A DNA stretch of 33,057 nucleotides from a virus. The position numbers and the translations under genes were made by a program. The stretch is from IMG/VR virus record IMGVR_UViG_3300005589_000075, positions 1 through 33,057 of that record, one strand, 5' to 3'. Of this stretch, positions 21,468 to 28,610 are shown one piece after another; positions within the stretch are counted from its first letter, which is position 1; every line of letters begins with the position of its first letter. The notes beneath the pieces were generated by a model, which was not told the DNA's origin, made no database searches, and saw only the letters and a list, made by a program, of their open reading frames with translations.

Positions 21468-22994
21468 TTATTGTGCTTGCTTCATCGCTTCGGCAGTTGC
21501 AGCCGGAGCGATCTGCTGTGCTGTTTGGTTCATCATAGCGGCTTGCTCAGCCTGCTCGATTTCCTCGTCTGTCTTCAAGAGACCTTTGAGGTCTTCGACG
21601 CCATGGCCCGTGCCGAGCCTCTTGATAACCTCTCCGTCGTTGATCCGTCGTAGCAGAGCCTCAGGGCCGAGTAGAGCCGCTGCATCACTAAGCCAGCGGC
21701 GGAGACGGTTTACGGTCTGGTTACGCCCAAGGGCTTCAAAGCCGGTCACGATGGTGATGGAGGTGGAGCCTTCAGGGAGCTTAGGAAGCTTGTTGCTCTT
21801 CTCTAGGATGTGAATCACCCTGCGAACGATAGGGAGCTGAAGTTCCCTTGTCAGGAACGTATAGACACCACCTAGGACATCTTCGAGTTCTTGAGCCATC
21901 TCACGGATTTCCTCCGCTGTGACCCTTTCCGCTTGCCTTACAGTTCCTGAGCGGAGCAAGAAGGCGTTAGAGAGGCGTAGTGTAAGTTCCTCGGCCTGTT
22001 CCTTGGCGACGCGAAAGTCGGCATACTTCTCTAGTTGGAGGACGCTCACATCATCAACGCTTCCGGTAACGAAAGCTCCAGAGTCGGCTTTCGCCAAGTC
22101 CTTTGCCTTGGTAGTCCCGTTCGGACGGAGCAAGAAGACGATCTTTGCGGCGGCGGCGGTGAAATCCACGATTGACTTGTTGATTCCCTCTAGGGACAGT
22201 AGGTCACCAAGGTACTCGCTTACCATGCTGCGGCCATAGCTCTCCCCAGCTACCGCTGTCCAGCGGAGGGGGATGTATGAGGGCTTGTCTATAGGATCGA
22301 AGCCTTCGCTTTCGGGAACGATGGTCCCGTTAATCTCTTGGTAGTATGTCAGCCGTTTATCTGCCCATTTCCACTTGATATGGGTGTAGACCTCGACATC
22401 ATCCTTTTTATCTGCGGGGATGCCAACCGCCATTTTAGTTGCCTCATCCAGAGTGACCGGGCTTACCTTTTCCCGAATAACGGCCTCTATGGGTTTGCCA
22501 GAACCATCTCTAAGCGTGACGAACTGATCCAGACGAAATATCCGCATGGCTTCCAGATCGTCAGGCATATATAGGAGGGTGTTGCCCCCCACGACGAGGT
22601 GCTTCAGTACTTCGTTTAAAGTTGTCCGGAGGTTTGATGCCTCTAGGGCGGTAAGAACCTTATTCTCCATCCCGGCGAGAGCTTCTTCGACCTCGGCCTT
22701 GGATTCCGAGAGTTGTTCCTCAACGTCCTCTTCCATGCGGAAGCGGAACATGCTTGCCCCTGCTGGCATAATCGTCATGAATAACCGAGAGGATATGTTG
22801 TTGACCCCTCGCGCCCCTAAGCTCTGATAAGGCGTCGGGAGTGTGCTGTCTTCGGTATGCCCATCTGGCGGGATGAGGTCCGGGATTGTCAGGACGGAGC
22901 TTTCACGTGCCCTACTAAGAGGGCCTTCACGGGCACCTACCAGCGCGTCCCAGCGTTCTTTAGCTACGGGGAGTGTTTCTGAGTTCTCTGTCAT
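21468..22994 (-). CDS. Portal / head-tail connector (T7 gp8-like)
   Basis: 508 residues (T7 gp8: 536). Typical N-terminal ARESSVLTIPDLIPPDG, then YQSLGARGVNNISSRLFMTI and PAGASMFRF, and later QAERVTAEEIREMAQELEDV, are diagnostic of podovirus portals. Twelve copies form the DNA channel at one capsid vertex, dock the terminase and then the tail. Its ATG overlaps the preceding stop (ATGA), so it is coupled to the 95-residue gene. Confidence 0.97.
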   Translation of the reverse strand: MTENSETLPVAKERWDALVGAREGPLSRARESSVLTIPDLIPPDGHTEDSTLPTPYQSLGARGVNNISSRLFMTIMPAGASMFRFRMEEDVEEQLSESKAEVEEALAGMENKVLTALEASNLRTTLNEVLKHLVVGGNTLLYMPDDLEAMRIFRLDQFVTLRDGSGKPIEAVIREKVSPVTLDEATKMAVGIPADKKDDVEVYTHIKWKWADKRLTYYQEINGTIVPESEGFDPIDKPSYIPLRWTAVAGESYGRSMVSEYLGDLLSLEGINKSIVDFTAAAAKIVFLLRPNGTTKAKDLAKADSGAFVTGSVDDVSVLQLEKYADFRVAKEQAEELTLRLSNAFLLRSGTVRQAERVTAEEIREMAQELEDVLGGVYTFLTRELQLPIVRRVIHILEKSNKLPKLPEGSTSITIVTGFEALGRNQTVNRLRRWLSDAAALLGPEALLRRINDGEVIKRLGTGHGVEDLKGLLKTDEEIEQAEQAAMMNQTAQQIAPAATAEAMKQAQ

Positions 22995-23278
22995 ACAAGC
23001 CTCTTGTTAAATGAAAAGCGGCCCCCGGAGCCTCCACCTATCTGAATCCCCGCGTAGGGCGTGGACTGGTTAATGCCGGGAAGCAGGGTTGGTGCCCGAG
23101 TGTTGGGGATATAGAGCTTGTTTGCTGTCTGGTCGGACCCCTTAGTTATTCGGAGTGAGTTTCTGCCAGAGCGCATGGCGTCAGCCTCTGGCCCTACCCC
23201 GTCTAGGTATGGGTTTCGGAGGTATTGAGGCTTCTTCTCCTTAGTATCTCTGATCTTCGGACTCTTAACGAGGCACAT
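22991..23278 (-). CDS. Probable virion/tail-assembly protein upstream of portal
   Basis: 95 residues from ATG 23278, which has AGGAGAT seven bases upstream; the longer open frame upstream is rejected. The protein is basic, Gly/Asn/Ser rich and probably poorly ordered, with a central RSGRNSLRITKGS and a C-terminal GGGSGGRFSFNKRLV. T7 gp7.3, a small tail-assembly protein encoded immediately before the portal, ends in a similar GGKKSLSVARSSGGG. The shared location and motif suggest the same role, with moderate confidence. Stop and portal start overlap (ATGA). Confidence 0.65.
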   Translation of the reverse strand: MCLVKSPKIRDTKEKKPQYLRNPYLDGVGPEADAMRSGRNSLRITKGSDQTANKLYIPNTRAPTLLPGINQSTPYAGIQIGGGSGGRFSFNKRLV

Positions 23279-23288
23279 TAGGCATCTC

Positions 23289-23465
23289 CTAAATATCCTC
23301 GATCTCGTCTTCACCGAGTAAGTGGACCAGATGATCAACAACACTACGCTGCCCGGACCTAAACATAATCTTATGCATAGGCATATCAGGCGGCGGACAT
23401 CTGTCTGGATACATCTTGTCGAGGGTGTGGATTAATTCTTCAACGGTTAAAGGTAGCTTCTGCAT
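23289..23465 (-). CDS. Hypothetical 58-residue protein (gp6.5 position)
   Basis: Start at ATG 23465, with GAGAAG about six bases upstream; ten further upstream codons are open but lie in the terminator U-tract and are rejected. The product is acidic at its end (LLGEDEIEDI), begins MQKLPLTVEELIHTLDKMYP, and looks like a small helical domain. It is the first gene after the 23560 promoter and 23479 terminator, the T7 gene 6.5 place. Nothing shows its function. Confidence 0.65.
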   Translation of the reverse strand: MQKLPLTVEELIHTLDKMYPDRCPPPDMPMHKIMFRSGQRSVVDHLVHLLGEDEIEDI

Positions 23466-23478
23466 ATCGGTCTTCTCG

Positions 23479-23522
23479 AAAAAAAAACCCAGCAAGCTAT
23501 CTTAAAGATAAACTCACTGGGT
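23479..23522 (-). terminator. Intrinsic terminator after the exonuclease gene
   Basis: Minus-strand outer stem ACCCAG/CTGGGT (23517-23522 with 23487-23492) and inner stem TATCT/AGATA, with an internal bulge on each side, followed by nine U residues (23479-23487). It lies between the phage promoter at 23560-23580 and the first gene of the structural block, so part of the promoter's transcripts should stop early and the rest read through. Confidence 0.7.
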
Positions 23523-23559
23523 ATGATTATGGGAAGCTTAAAGGTATGTTTACACATGC

Positions 23560-23580
23560 ATGTCCTATAGTGCGTATTAA
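23560..23580 (-). promoter_or_regulatory. Phage RNA polymerase promoter (phi6.5-like)
   Basis: The minus-strand 21-mer opens TTAATACGCACTATAGG and combines the TAATACG and CACTATAGG parts of the T7 promoter, with three bases fewer between them. It matches 18 of 21 positions of the site at 965-985. It is intergenic, starting just past the exonuclease stop, where T7 has phi6.5, and should drive the structural genes. A CTTAAAG heptamer occurs 25 bases downstream (about 23536-23542). Confidence 0.75.
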
Positions 23581-23593
23581 GCTTCGCGCTGCG

Positions 23594-24367
23594 TTAAACA
23601 AGGAGGTACGGCGTCTCAAAAGGGCGGACCTGTGACGTGGACCAGTCCCAGTCCCATGACTTTAGAATGGTGGACATGCGTACTTGGAGGATGGCGTCTT
23701 CTTCCGAGAGACCACGGGATCTGTAGGCGCACAGGACGCAATCCCACATCTCCAGCGGATCATCTTCTTCCAGAAGAGCCTCGACCCATTCATTTTTTGG
23801 GCCGACGCCGGGGCATCCGAGGTAACCGTCTGTTGGGTCACCAACGACCGCCTGCCAAAGCCTGAACTTCAGGGCATCCTTCTCGGACACGTCAATAATT
23901 CCCAGTTCCGCCCTGTTTGGGTTGAACAGTTTACCGGGGATCGTCCGCATGTCCTTATCTTCAGAAACCATGATGACATCTGACCACCCCATCTTCGCTT
24001 GGAGCGTCTTATTCGTAGCCAATATGCCCATCACGTCGTCGGCCTCCAGCGTGGGTCTAACGTAGCTGTCATAGCTTGCCGCTAGGTGGTCTTTGAGCAT
24101 CCCTAATAGGATCGGTTTCTCGAAGCCCGCCCTGTTGGCCTTATAGGAGGGATTAAGCTCTTTACGGAAGTTACGCTCCGGGTCGGACAGGCAGATGATG
24201 ACATGTTCTGCGAAGAGCTTGCGTTTCAACCATCCAATAGTGCCATCAACCTCAGCAAGGGCCGCTTCCTCGTTAACGGAGACGCCCTCACCGAATGGAT
24301 TCTTGGTCTGGTGTTTCGCCGCAGCCTGATAGGCAACAATGTCAGCATCTATAAGCAGAACCCTCAC
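23594..24367 (-). CDS. 5'-3' exonuclease (T7 gp6-like)
   Basis: 257 residues (T7 gp6: 300). FEN-type nuclease motifs are present in order: LLIDADIVAY at the N-terminus, LSDPERNFRKELNPSYKANR, TLEADDVMGI, VSEDKDM, and the H3TH element GDPTDGYLGCPGVGPK. In T7 it removes RNA primers, degrades host DNA to nucleotides and processes concatemers. The start is GTG, overlapping the upstream stop (GTGA), with GGAGAGG upstream. It closes the replication block. Confidence 0.95.
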   Translation of the reverse strand: MRVLLIDADIVAYQAAAKHQTKNPFGEGVSVNEEAALAEVDGTIGWLKRKLFAEHVIICLSDPERNFRKELNPSYKANRAGFEKPILLGMLKDHLAASYDSYVRPTLEADDVMGILATNKTLQAKMGWSDVIMVSEDKDMRTIPGKLFNPNRAELGIIDVSEKDALKFRLWQAVVGDPTDGYLGCPGVGPKNEWVEALLEEDDPLEMWDCVLCAYRSRGLSEEDAILQVRMSTILKSWDWDWSTSQVRPFETPYLLV

Positions 24368-24771
24368 TTAGAGCCTCTCCACTTATTTAACACAGGGAGG
24401 ACGTTGCGGATGCCATATACGGCCCCGGAGATCGTCAAGACAAGCCCTGTGTACCATAGAGGGAAGTCATCGAGGGTCGCCACGGCCTCCCTCGCGGGGA
24501 GCATCCAGAACAACTTGATAATAGGCCAGTAGATGACAATTAGGATGAACTCATCCTTGTAGCCAGCGTTCTTTATCTGCGCCATTTCCCACTCATGTGT
24601 GTTCTCAGCCCCCTGCTTGACGAGCGCTACGGCCGTCTCGTACTTGACCTTCAGCAGATTGATCTCACCCATCCGCTCCTCATTCTTCATAGAGCGTGAG
24701 TGCTTTATGGTGTCAGTTATGGGGGATACTATGCCGGTGAAAAAGTCACCTATCGCGGTCCATATGGACAT
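24364..24771 (-). CDS. Membrane protein with two or three spans, holin-like candidate
   Basis: 135 residues from the second of two adjacent ATG codons (24771), which has AAGGAG at the usual seven-base distance; the first (24774) is too close. A short amphipathic N-terminus (SIWTAIGDFFTGIVSPITDT) is followed by a charged helical middle (about 25-75) and two hydrophobic spans (DEFILIVIYWPIIKLFWML, LWYTGLVLTISGAVYGI). The layout resembles the three-TM holin family of gene transfer agents and marine phages. It overlaps both neighbours, between the HNH-like gene and exonuclease, an unusual place for a holin in a T7-like genome. A structural or replication-anchor role is also possible. Confidence 0.5.
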   Translation of the reverse strand: MSIWTAIGDFFTGIVSPITDTIKHSRSMKNEERMGEINLLKVKYETAVALVKQGAENTHEWEMAQIKNAGYKDEFILIVIYWPIIKLFWMLPAREAVATLDDFPLWYTGLVLTISGAVYGIRNVLPVLNKWRGSK

Positions 24772-25114
24772 CATCTTTCTCCTTTTCTAATTGAGTAAAG
24801 AAGCGTCCCACAGCCAGTATTTCACTGGGGGACGCATCCTGTTTTATTCGGTTGGCGCGTTGGGAGACGACAAGCACGTTGCCCTTTACGTAACCCTTGG
24901 AGGGGTCTATGCGATCCACCGAAGGGGAGTAGTCTTTCGGCCCCATGCCCTGCCCCTTGTGGAGAGCTATACCCAACACAGGGCAGTAGTCGGGGGCTAT
25001 TACGTCATCAGGGTCAAGGTTAAAGGGAATACCTGCGCGCGACGCGCGTGTTCGTAGCTTGCGCCAACGCAATAGGGACTGCTTAGTGGGTGTCAAGCCA
25101 TGTTTCCCCGACAT
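24746..25114 (-). CDS. HNH-like phage protein (VDRIDPSKGY type)
   Basis: 122 residues if read from ATG 25114; a TTG at 25096 with GGGGAAA upstream is an alternative. The N-terminal half is basic (RWRKLRTRASRAG), then DYCPVLGIALHKG, then SVDRIDPSKGYVKGNVLVVSQRANRIK. This last pattern is shared by many short phage proteins labelled HNH or endonuclease VII-like, in which the Asp-Arg-Ile-Asp and Gly-Asn-Val positions resemble the HNH beta-beta-alpha core. The first catalytic His of a classical HNH is not seen and only one Cys of a zinc pair is present, so activity is uncertain. It overlaps the end of the polymerase gene by 32 bases. Confidence 0.55.
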   Translation of the reverse strand: MSGKHGLTPTKQSLLRWRKLRTRASRAGIPFNLDPDDVIAPDYCPVLGIALHKGQGMGPKDYSPSVDRIDPSKGYVKGNVLVVSQRANRIKQDASPSEILAVGRFFTQLEKEKDDVHMDRDR

Positions 25115-26996
25115 CGGCCGCGCCAGCGAGAGGGCAACGGAAGCCAAAGTGTTCACCGGCTTCGGCGATGGCGGCTTCCGCCGTCTCAGCCACACGTGGG
25201 GCGTGTTCCGCCAGCACCTCTATCTGGAACTCATCGTGGACATTGAGAACAAACTCATAGTCAACTCCGGGGGTGAGGAAGGTGGATAGCGAGGCGTCCA
25301 GAATGACGAGAGCTTTCTTCATAACTAGAGCGCCCGCGCCTTGAAGCAGCGTGTTGAGCGCCGCGTGTGCCGAGCGGACTTTAACCCGGCGGCCATCCAG
25401 ACCCCTTAGGAAGCCTCTGGATTTGACGGCCCGCTGGATAGCGCCCTGAAGCTCTGAGAGGCCATTGGCGGCTCCTTCAAGCTCTTTACGCTTCTTGAGG
25501 CCGAGCCGCTTGAACTGCCTATCTCGGGGCCTTCCTGATGGGAACCGGGCATAGAAGCGCGCCTTCTTCTCGTCACCAAAGTCATCAACGTATGTGGTGC
25601 CGATCTTGTAGTCACCGGCTCCATACAGGTATGCATACATGAGCGTCTTTGCGCCATCCCGCGTACGCATCCCGGTCGCTTTCTGATTAAGCGTGTGGAT
25701 GTCAGTCCCAAGCTTCTTGTCGCCGTTAAGGACAGTGTCGGCGTAGGCTCCTCCATCATATCTGTGGAGGAAGTGAGCAAGACAGCGCAACTCCAGCCCC
25801 TCGGCATCACACCCAACGAGGCGATAGCCTTCCGGGATGGTGAATAGCGCACGGCACTCTTTACCATAGGGCGCTCTGGCGGCGGGCACCTGCGCGAGGT
25901 TAGGGTGGTTATGTGTCATCCTCCCCGTGACGGCCCCGTTCGAGTTCACAGACCCATGTATGCGGTCGTCATCTTCCATCTTCTTGAGCCACGCCTGATC
26001 CCCCTCAGCAAGCGCCCCGATGCGCTTATTAATCATGAGGTACTCAACGCAAAGCTTCGCTTCAGGGTAGGGGAGAGAGGAGAGGGTCTCCTCGTCCACC
26101 TTCGGCTTGCCCGTTGGGGTCCGTTCTGTTGGTTGCCAGTCGAACAGCTTAATCATTCTGTCGGCGATATGGTCTGTTGAAGCGGGGTTGAAGGTGTTAA
26201 GCTTTACGCGGCACATTTCCGCCCCTTTAGAATATCCCAGCGTTTTGTTATTGGTCTTAGGGGTGAACAGAAAGCTCCCCTTTGTGTACTTTGGGGCGAA
26301 CCAAGGCTTGAAGGTATCCCGGAGCTTATCTTCAAGTTCGGCTCGGCGGGCCATAAGCTTGGAGAGCAACGCCTCGGCGGCGCTCTTATCGAACAGAACC
26401 CCTTTTAGCTCCTGACGGCAGATAATCGCGAAGACGTCATTCTCAAGCTTCAGAGCCTCGGCGCTGTAGTCCTTACCCCATATAAGCTCAAACAGCTTCA
26501 GGTTAACGATGACATCCTGCATACAGTAGTCATCCATCTCTTCAGTGTATGTCTCCCACGGCCCCTCGAAGTCACCTTTATGCTCCCCGAGCCGCCAACC
26601 CCAAGCTTCGATGGAGTGGCGGCCAACGAGGCGATTCTTGGCGAAGTCCTTCGAGAGTCTCCCGGCTTCCATTGCGCGGAAGTCGCGGTCACGTACGTCC
26701 GACCATACTAGACGGGCCAGAGGGAGGCTATCCCATACATAACCTTGCGGGTTAAACTCGGGGTACACTTTCTTGAGAGCGGGAATATCGAACTTCTGGA
26801 CGTTGTGTCCGCCGATCTCCGAAGACGCCTCGAGCATCTCCATGCCCTCTTCGAGGGTGCCTGCGAAGTCCTTCACGGCTGGATTCTCATTGTTAAAGCG
26901 GTAGCGCTTGCTTGTCTCACTATCGACCACGTTGATCATGTGGACCTTAGTGAGGACGTCCAGAAAGCCGTCGGTTTCAATGTCAAATATTAGCAA
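25083..26996 (-). CDS. DNA polymerase, family A (T7 gp5-like)
   Basis: 637 residues (T7 gp5: 704), replicative polymerase with proofreading. The 3'-5' exonuclease motifs are LIFDIETDGF at the start, NVQKFDIPAL, and YCMQDVIVN. Polymerase motifs are GRMTHNHPNLAQVPAARAPY, motif A VGCDAEGLELRCLAHFL, motif B RDGAKTLMYAYLYGAGD and motif C NVHDEFQIE. All key acidic residues are intact. The start is placed at TTG 26996 with GGGAG seven bases upstream, because the T7 polymerase also begins two or three residues before its exonuclease motif; the open frame to 27092 adds an unlikely N-terminus that is the shadow of the 52-residue gene. Confidence 0.96.
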   Translation of the reverse strand: MLIFDIETDGFLDVLTKVHMINVVDSETSKRYRFNNENPAVKDFAGTLEEGMEMLEASSEIGGHNVQKFDIPALKKVYPEFNPQGYVWDSLPLARLVWSDVRDRDFRAMEAGRLSKDFAKNRLVGRHSIEAWGWRLGEHKGDFEGPWETYTEEMDDYCMQDVIVNLKLFELIWGKDYSAEALKLENDVFAIICRQELKGVLFDKSAAEALLSKLMARRAELEDKLRDTFKPWFAPKYTKGSFLFTPKTNNKTLGYSKGAEMCRVKLNTFNPASTDHIADRMIKLFDWQPTERTPTGKPKVDEETLSSLPYPEAKLCVEYLMINKRIGALAEGDQAWLKKMEDDDRIHGSVNSNGAVTGRMTHNHPNLAQVPAARAPYGKECRALFTIPEGYRLVGCDAEGLELRCLAHFLHRYDGGAYADTVLNGDKKLGTDIHTLNQKATGMRTRDGAKTLMYAYLYGAGDYKIGTTYVDDFGDEKKARFYARFPSGRPRDRQFKRLGLKKRKELEGAANGLSELQGAIQRAVKSRGFLRGLDGRRVKVRSAHAALNTLLQGAGALVMKKALVILDASLSTFLTPGVDYEFVLNVHDEFQIEVLAEHAPRVAETAEAAIAEAGEHFGFRCPLAGAADVGETWLDTH

Positions 26997-27141
26997 GAGG
27001 GTTCTCCCGCAGTCGCCAATCAGCGTACTTTTGTGAGAGGCGATCCAACCGATCACGTAGAGCGCCGCCGACGAGGACAGCCGAAGGGGCATACTTCTTG
27101 ACGTGGGCCAGTACTTCCACCCACTCTTGAGGGATGATCAT
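26983..27141 (-). CDS. Nucleotidyltransferase-like stub, 52 residues
   Basis: Start at ATG 27141 with AGGAGAT seven bases upstream. The sequence EWVEVLAHVKKYAPSAVLVG followed by GALRD is the first helix and the GG-x-[LV]-R-D loop of the polymerase-beta nucleotidyltransferase fold, seen in CCA-adding enzymes and in phage nucleotidyltransferases. Right after it the catalytic Asp-x-Asp segment should follow (for example KDxDxF) but the frame gives RLDRLSQKYADW and stops; neither other frame restores it. It is therefore a remnant or a small protein reusing the fold start. Its end overlaps the polymerase start by 14 bases and holds that gene's ribosome binding site, which may be why it is retained. 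Confidence 0.5.
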   Translation of the reverse strand: MIIPQEWVEVLAHVKKYAPSAVLVGGALRDRLDRLSQKYADWRLRENPLANI

Positions 27142-27204
27142 TACATATCTCCTGATGTTAATAGGTAGGGCCGCCCACAGGTCGGCCATCGTGCTAGAGG
27201 AGGG

Positions 27205-27921
27205 CTAGACGCCCTTTCCCTGTTTATCCAAGTCATAGGTCATCTTGAAAAGCTGGCGGGAGGCACTATGGAACACCATGATCCCTTCAGGCTTCTTATA
27301 GTGCTGCGCTCTGGCGAAGCTGCCAAAGTTCGCAAGCATCTCAAAACAATCGTTAACGACGTTTGTGCTATAAAAATCACCCACCCCTAGGACGGGGACG
27401 ACATCAACGCAGGCCGGGGCGAGAACTGCATCAGCGCCTCGCCTGCCTCCGGTAACCATGTCGAGAGACCAAGGGTGGTGGTAAGATTTCCACCTGTTGA
27501 CGTTAAAGAGCGCAAATACTCTATCCTTTAGGCCATAACCCCGCTGGATGCCGGAGCCGTACCACTCACCAAAGTGGGAGCCTTCGCCCAAATCAACAAG
27601 CTCACTTGCGTGTTCATAAGCCCACGCCGCGAACCCATAGTTATCCGTAGACTTATCTCCGGAGATACTTGCGGGCATCAGCCAGCGGTTCCGGGAGGCG
27701 GCGGCCATGACCCAAGCCTTCCCATCTTTAACGACAAGCCACCCGGAGTCTGAAGGGGCCTCCGGCTCGAGCGGGCAAACGACGTCTCGTGTCTTGGGCC
27801 GCTCAGTTACCGGCTTGATGTGGATGGAGGCGTTTGTCCCATCAAGCTTCTCCGTTATGACGCAGGAGCGGTCAAGCCGGGGTGTCTTTGGCATAGGGGT
27901 GAAATCATGGAAGAAGCTCAT
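27205..27921 (-). CDS. RNA ligase (T4 Rnl2-type fold)
   Basis: 238 residues. Nucleotidyltransferase motif I is ITEKLDGTNASI, with adenylated Lys25; motif III FGEWYGSGIQ; motif IIIa RVFALFNV; motif IV EGIMVF; motif V FKMTYD. The KLDGTN form and the size fit an RNA ligase rather than the T7-type DNA ligase (359 residues, different motif context). Such enzymes seal nicked RNA, classically tRNA cut by host defence nucleases. It is the first gene after the terminator at 27943-27969, with GAAGGA eight bases before ATG, and precedes the stub gene and polymerase. It replaces or adds to the T7 ligase gene 1.3, which lies in the early region. Confidence 0.85.
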   Translation of the reverse strand: MSFFHDFTPMPKTPRLDRSCVITEKLDGTNASIHIKPVTERPKTRDVVCPLEPEAPSDSGWLVVKDGKAWVMAAASRNRWLMPASISGDKSTDNYGFAAWAYEHASELVDLGEGSHFGEWYGSGIQRGYGLKDRVFALFNVNRWKSYHHPWSLDMVTGGRRGADAVLAPACVDVVPVLGVGDFYSTNVVNDCFEMLANFGSFARAQHYKKPEGIMVFHSASRQLFKMTYDLDKQGKGV

Positions 27922-27942
27922 TGCAATGTCCTTCGCTGGTTA

Positions 27943-27969
27943 AAAAAAAAAGACCACCCGAAGGTGGCC
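27943..27969 (-). terminator. Intrinsic terminator before the RNA ligase gene
   Basis: Minus-strand stem GGCCACC/GGTGGTC (27963-27969 with 27952-27958) with loop UUCG closed by C-G, followed by a run of U residues (27942-27951 on the plus strand as A). A G-U pair on the minus strand, A-C on the plus strand, shows the direction. It shares the C(UUCG)G design with the capsid terminator. It separates the upstream replication genes from the ligase-polymerase group. Confidence 0.9.
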
Positions 27970-28025
27970 TGAGATGGAGGAAAGTTGTGTGTATACGTGT
28001 GTAGTGGGCTACTGAGGGGCAGTCC

Positions 28026-28610
28026 TCAGAGGTTCTTAAAGGTGACAGCAGGCTCCTGCGCAGCTACTTCAGCGACTGCTTTGAAAACCACGTAGGTTTC
28101 CCCCGGGTTTTCTTTTGCCATAACCTCTGCATCCGCAGTGGCGTCCTCTAGGCTCCTTCTTTTATAGGCGCAGCGGAGAGCAACGTACTCTTCTGTAGGA
28201 TCGCCTGCGGGTTCAAGATCACTGTGCATATAGTGATCTTTATGCCTCCCATCCCACTCAACATAAACAGGCCATATGATGTTATCTATACGCCGTACAG
28301 TACCCTTTACGCTATCATCGTGATTATTGCCCCAGTTATAAAATCCGGAGCTTTTCGACAGGGTTACGCGATCTCCGATGGAGAACTCATGACCACCTTC
28401 GCTCACTTCCGCCGGTTCAATGTCTCTGTTGTAAGCCCACCAGTGCGGCTCGCCTGAGACGTCAACCTTGTACGTCGCTGCACAGCCCGCAAAGCGTTCT
28501 TCCGTATCCTCTTTATCTATGCTGACGATGGTTCCTACACACCCGGCATGGTCATCGGCACCCTGTTTAAAGCGCACCTTCGTTCCTAATTCATAGAAGT
28601 CTTTACTCAT
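28026..28610 (-). CDS. Hypothetical protein with two SH3/KOW-like repeats
   Basis: 194 residues. Two related beta-rich units are visible: LGTKVRFKQGADDHAGCVGT followed by IVSIDKE (about residues 8-45), and IGDRVTLSKSSGF...VKGTVRRIDN...VYVEWDG (about 78-125). The pattern of a start strand, Gly turn, and V-x-G-T-V-x-x-I is typical of small SH3-like barrels of KOW or Tudor type, often nucleic-acid or protein binding. A Glu/Ala-rich C-terminal helix follows. Its ATGA start overlaps the DUF3310 gene by four bases, so the two are coupled. No named function. Confidence 0.7.
   Translation of the reverse strand: MSKDFYELGTKVRFKQGADDHAGCVGTIVSIDKEDTEERFAGCAATYKVDVSGEPHWWAYNRDIEPAEVSEGGHEFSIGDRVTLSKSSGFYNWGNNHDDSVKGTVRRIDNIIWPVYVEWDGRHKDHYMHSDLEPAGDPTEEYVALRCAYKRRSLEDATADAEVMAKENPGETYVVFKAVAEVAAQEPAVTFKNL

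Noticed and set aside
27970-28025. Promoter-like AGTA-CCCACTA sequence upstream of the 27943 terminator
   Set aside because: Agreement with the 21-mer motif is less than half of the positions, and a promoter directly before this terminator would make little sense without further evidence.
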